From contig DPSD01000656.1 in the NCBI GenBank assembly GCA_003538495.1, positions 446 through 6,492 on the forward strand: a stretch of DNA of 6,047 bases, read 5' to 3'. Positions within the stretch are counted from its first letter, which is position 1; the number at the start of each line of letters is the position of its first letter. This document shows positions 5,689-6,047 of the stretch, one piece after another. This DNA comes from Accumulibacter sp. Its GTDB lineage: Bacteria; Pseudomonadota; Gammaproteobacteria; Burkholderiales; Rhodocyclaceae. The notes under the pieces were generated by a model, which ran no database searches, had not been told where the DNA came from, and saw only the letters and a list, made by a program, of their open reading frames with translations. The position numbers and the translations under genes were made by a program.

Positions 5689-5695
5689 CTCCTCC
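5689..5695 (-). promoter_or_regulatory. Ribosome binding site for slyX
   Basis: On the minus strand this reads GGAGGAG, 6 nt before the TTG at 5682. Its strength supports the unusual TTG start. Confidence 0.8.
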
Positions 5696-5746
5696 GAAGC
5701 ATGAAGTCGCTAAAGCCACGGTGGCGGCCAGAGCGCGGCTGTCTTC

Positions 5747-5784
5747 AGCGTTCGCTTTCGGCCGTGACCCGCCGACAAAACGCT
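5747..5784 (-). terminator. Possible hairpin after the partial right-edge gene
   Basis: AGCGTT (5747-5752) pairs with AACGCT (5779-5784), and inside it TCGG pairs with CCGA. The structure begins directly after the TAG of the leftward partial gene. No T-tract follows, so it is a weak candidate for an intrinsic terminator or a processing hairpin before slyX. Confidence 0.3.
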
Positions 5785-6047
5785 CTACCCGCCAATCCGC
5801 CATTTCCGGGCGGGAGACGCCGCCGACTCCTGGCCGTCCCCCCCGGCGGCCTCGCGGGGAAGTTCCGTGGTGGCTATCTGAGCCGGCGGCTCGGCTTCCA
5901 GCGCGTTGAGAATCGGCGTCAATTCGTCCACCGGATAGGTCAGCGGAAGCATCGTCTCGCCAAGGCGCGTAAACACACCGACTAGCAGGGGATTGGCGCT
6001 GAACAGGACGTGGTGGTTGTCGATGCCATCGACGTTCTGCCACAGGG
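5785..6047 (-). CDS. C-terminal part of an unrecognised leftward protein (cut by window edge)
   Basis: The frame ending in the TAG at 5785-5787 is open to the right edge without a stop, giving at least 87 residues. The visible part starts LWQNVDGIDNHHVLFSANPL, continues LVGVFTRLGETMLPLTYPVDELTPILNALEAEPP, and ends in an Ala/Pro/Glu/Gly-rich, probably disordered tail of about 35 residues. The front half looks like the end of a folded alpha/beta domain; I cannot name the family. The frame continues through the internal GTG at 5976 with protein-like sequence, so that GTG is probably not the true start. A competing minus-strand frame (5657-6043) has Arg/Gly-rich shadow composition. The gene lies upstream of slyX in the same direction. 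Confidence 0.65.
   Translation of the reverse strand, partial: LWQNVDGIDNHHVLFSANPLLVGVFTRLGETMLPLTYPVDELTPILNALEAEPPAQIATTELPREAAGGDGQESAASPARKWRIGG

Noticed and set aside
5431..5985. Plus-strand frame of 184 aa
   Set aside because: It runs antisense through slyX and the partial right-edge gene, and the SlyX signature on the minus strand is decisive.
5657..6043. Minus-strand frame of 128 aa overlapping the partial right-edge gene
   Set aside because: Its composition is Arg/Gly/Ser-rich shadow sequence and it overlaps the slyX start; the alternative frame gives a more protein-like sequence open to the edge.

Overview
The window looks like a chromosomal piece of a GC-rich proteobacterium. 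The gene families and the form of the RNase HI, DnaQ, NosD and SlyX proteins fit a betaproteobacterium, perhaps of the Rhodocyclales/Accumulibacter kind. That placement is an inference from protein character; no rRNA or other marker is present. I see no insertion sequence, integrase, tRNA, rRNA or CRISPR array.

Left part (1-2920): a conserved housekeeping neighbourhood. gloB (glyoxalase II) reads leftward from 912. Across a 27-bp spacer, a YafS-like SAM methyltransferase gene reads rightward, followed by rnhA (RNase HI, overlapping by 8 bp) and dnaQ (DNA polymerase III epsilon proofreading subunit). Enterobacteria have the same four-gene neighbourhood (gloB, yafS, rnhA, dnaQ), but there dnaQ is divergent from rnhA; here both read the same way.

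Middle (2887-4236): a full-length nosD-like gene encodes an exported right-handed beta-helix protein of the nitrous oxide reductase maturation family. It overlaps the end of dnaQ by 34 bp and has a strong ribosome binding site inside dnaQ, so it looks translationally coupled to dnaQ. No nosZ, nosF, nosY or nosL lies in the window, and the next genes are convergent, so this nosD is not followed by its usual partners.

Right part (4337-6047): four leftward genes, convergent with the nosD run. In their own order of transcription they are a partial gene cut by the window edge, slyX (small coiled-coil protein, TTG start), an unrecognised 94-aa protein with a good ribosome binding site, and an unrecognised 129-aa protein with a compact N-terminal helical part and an Arg/Pro-rich disordered tail. 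The gaps between them (102, 222 and 245 bp) hold inverted repeats and one pair of imperfect direct repeats.

Nothing here forms a clear novel multi-gene system. The best leads are the orphan nosD coupled to dnaQ, the two unrecognised small proteins, and the repeat and hairpin structures around them.
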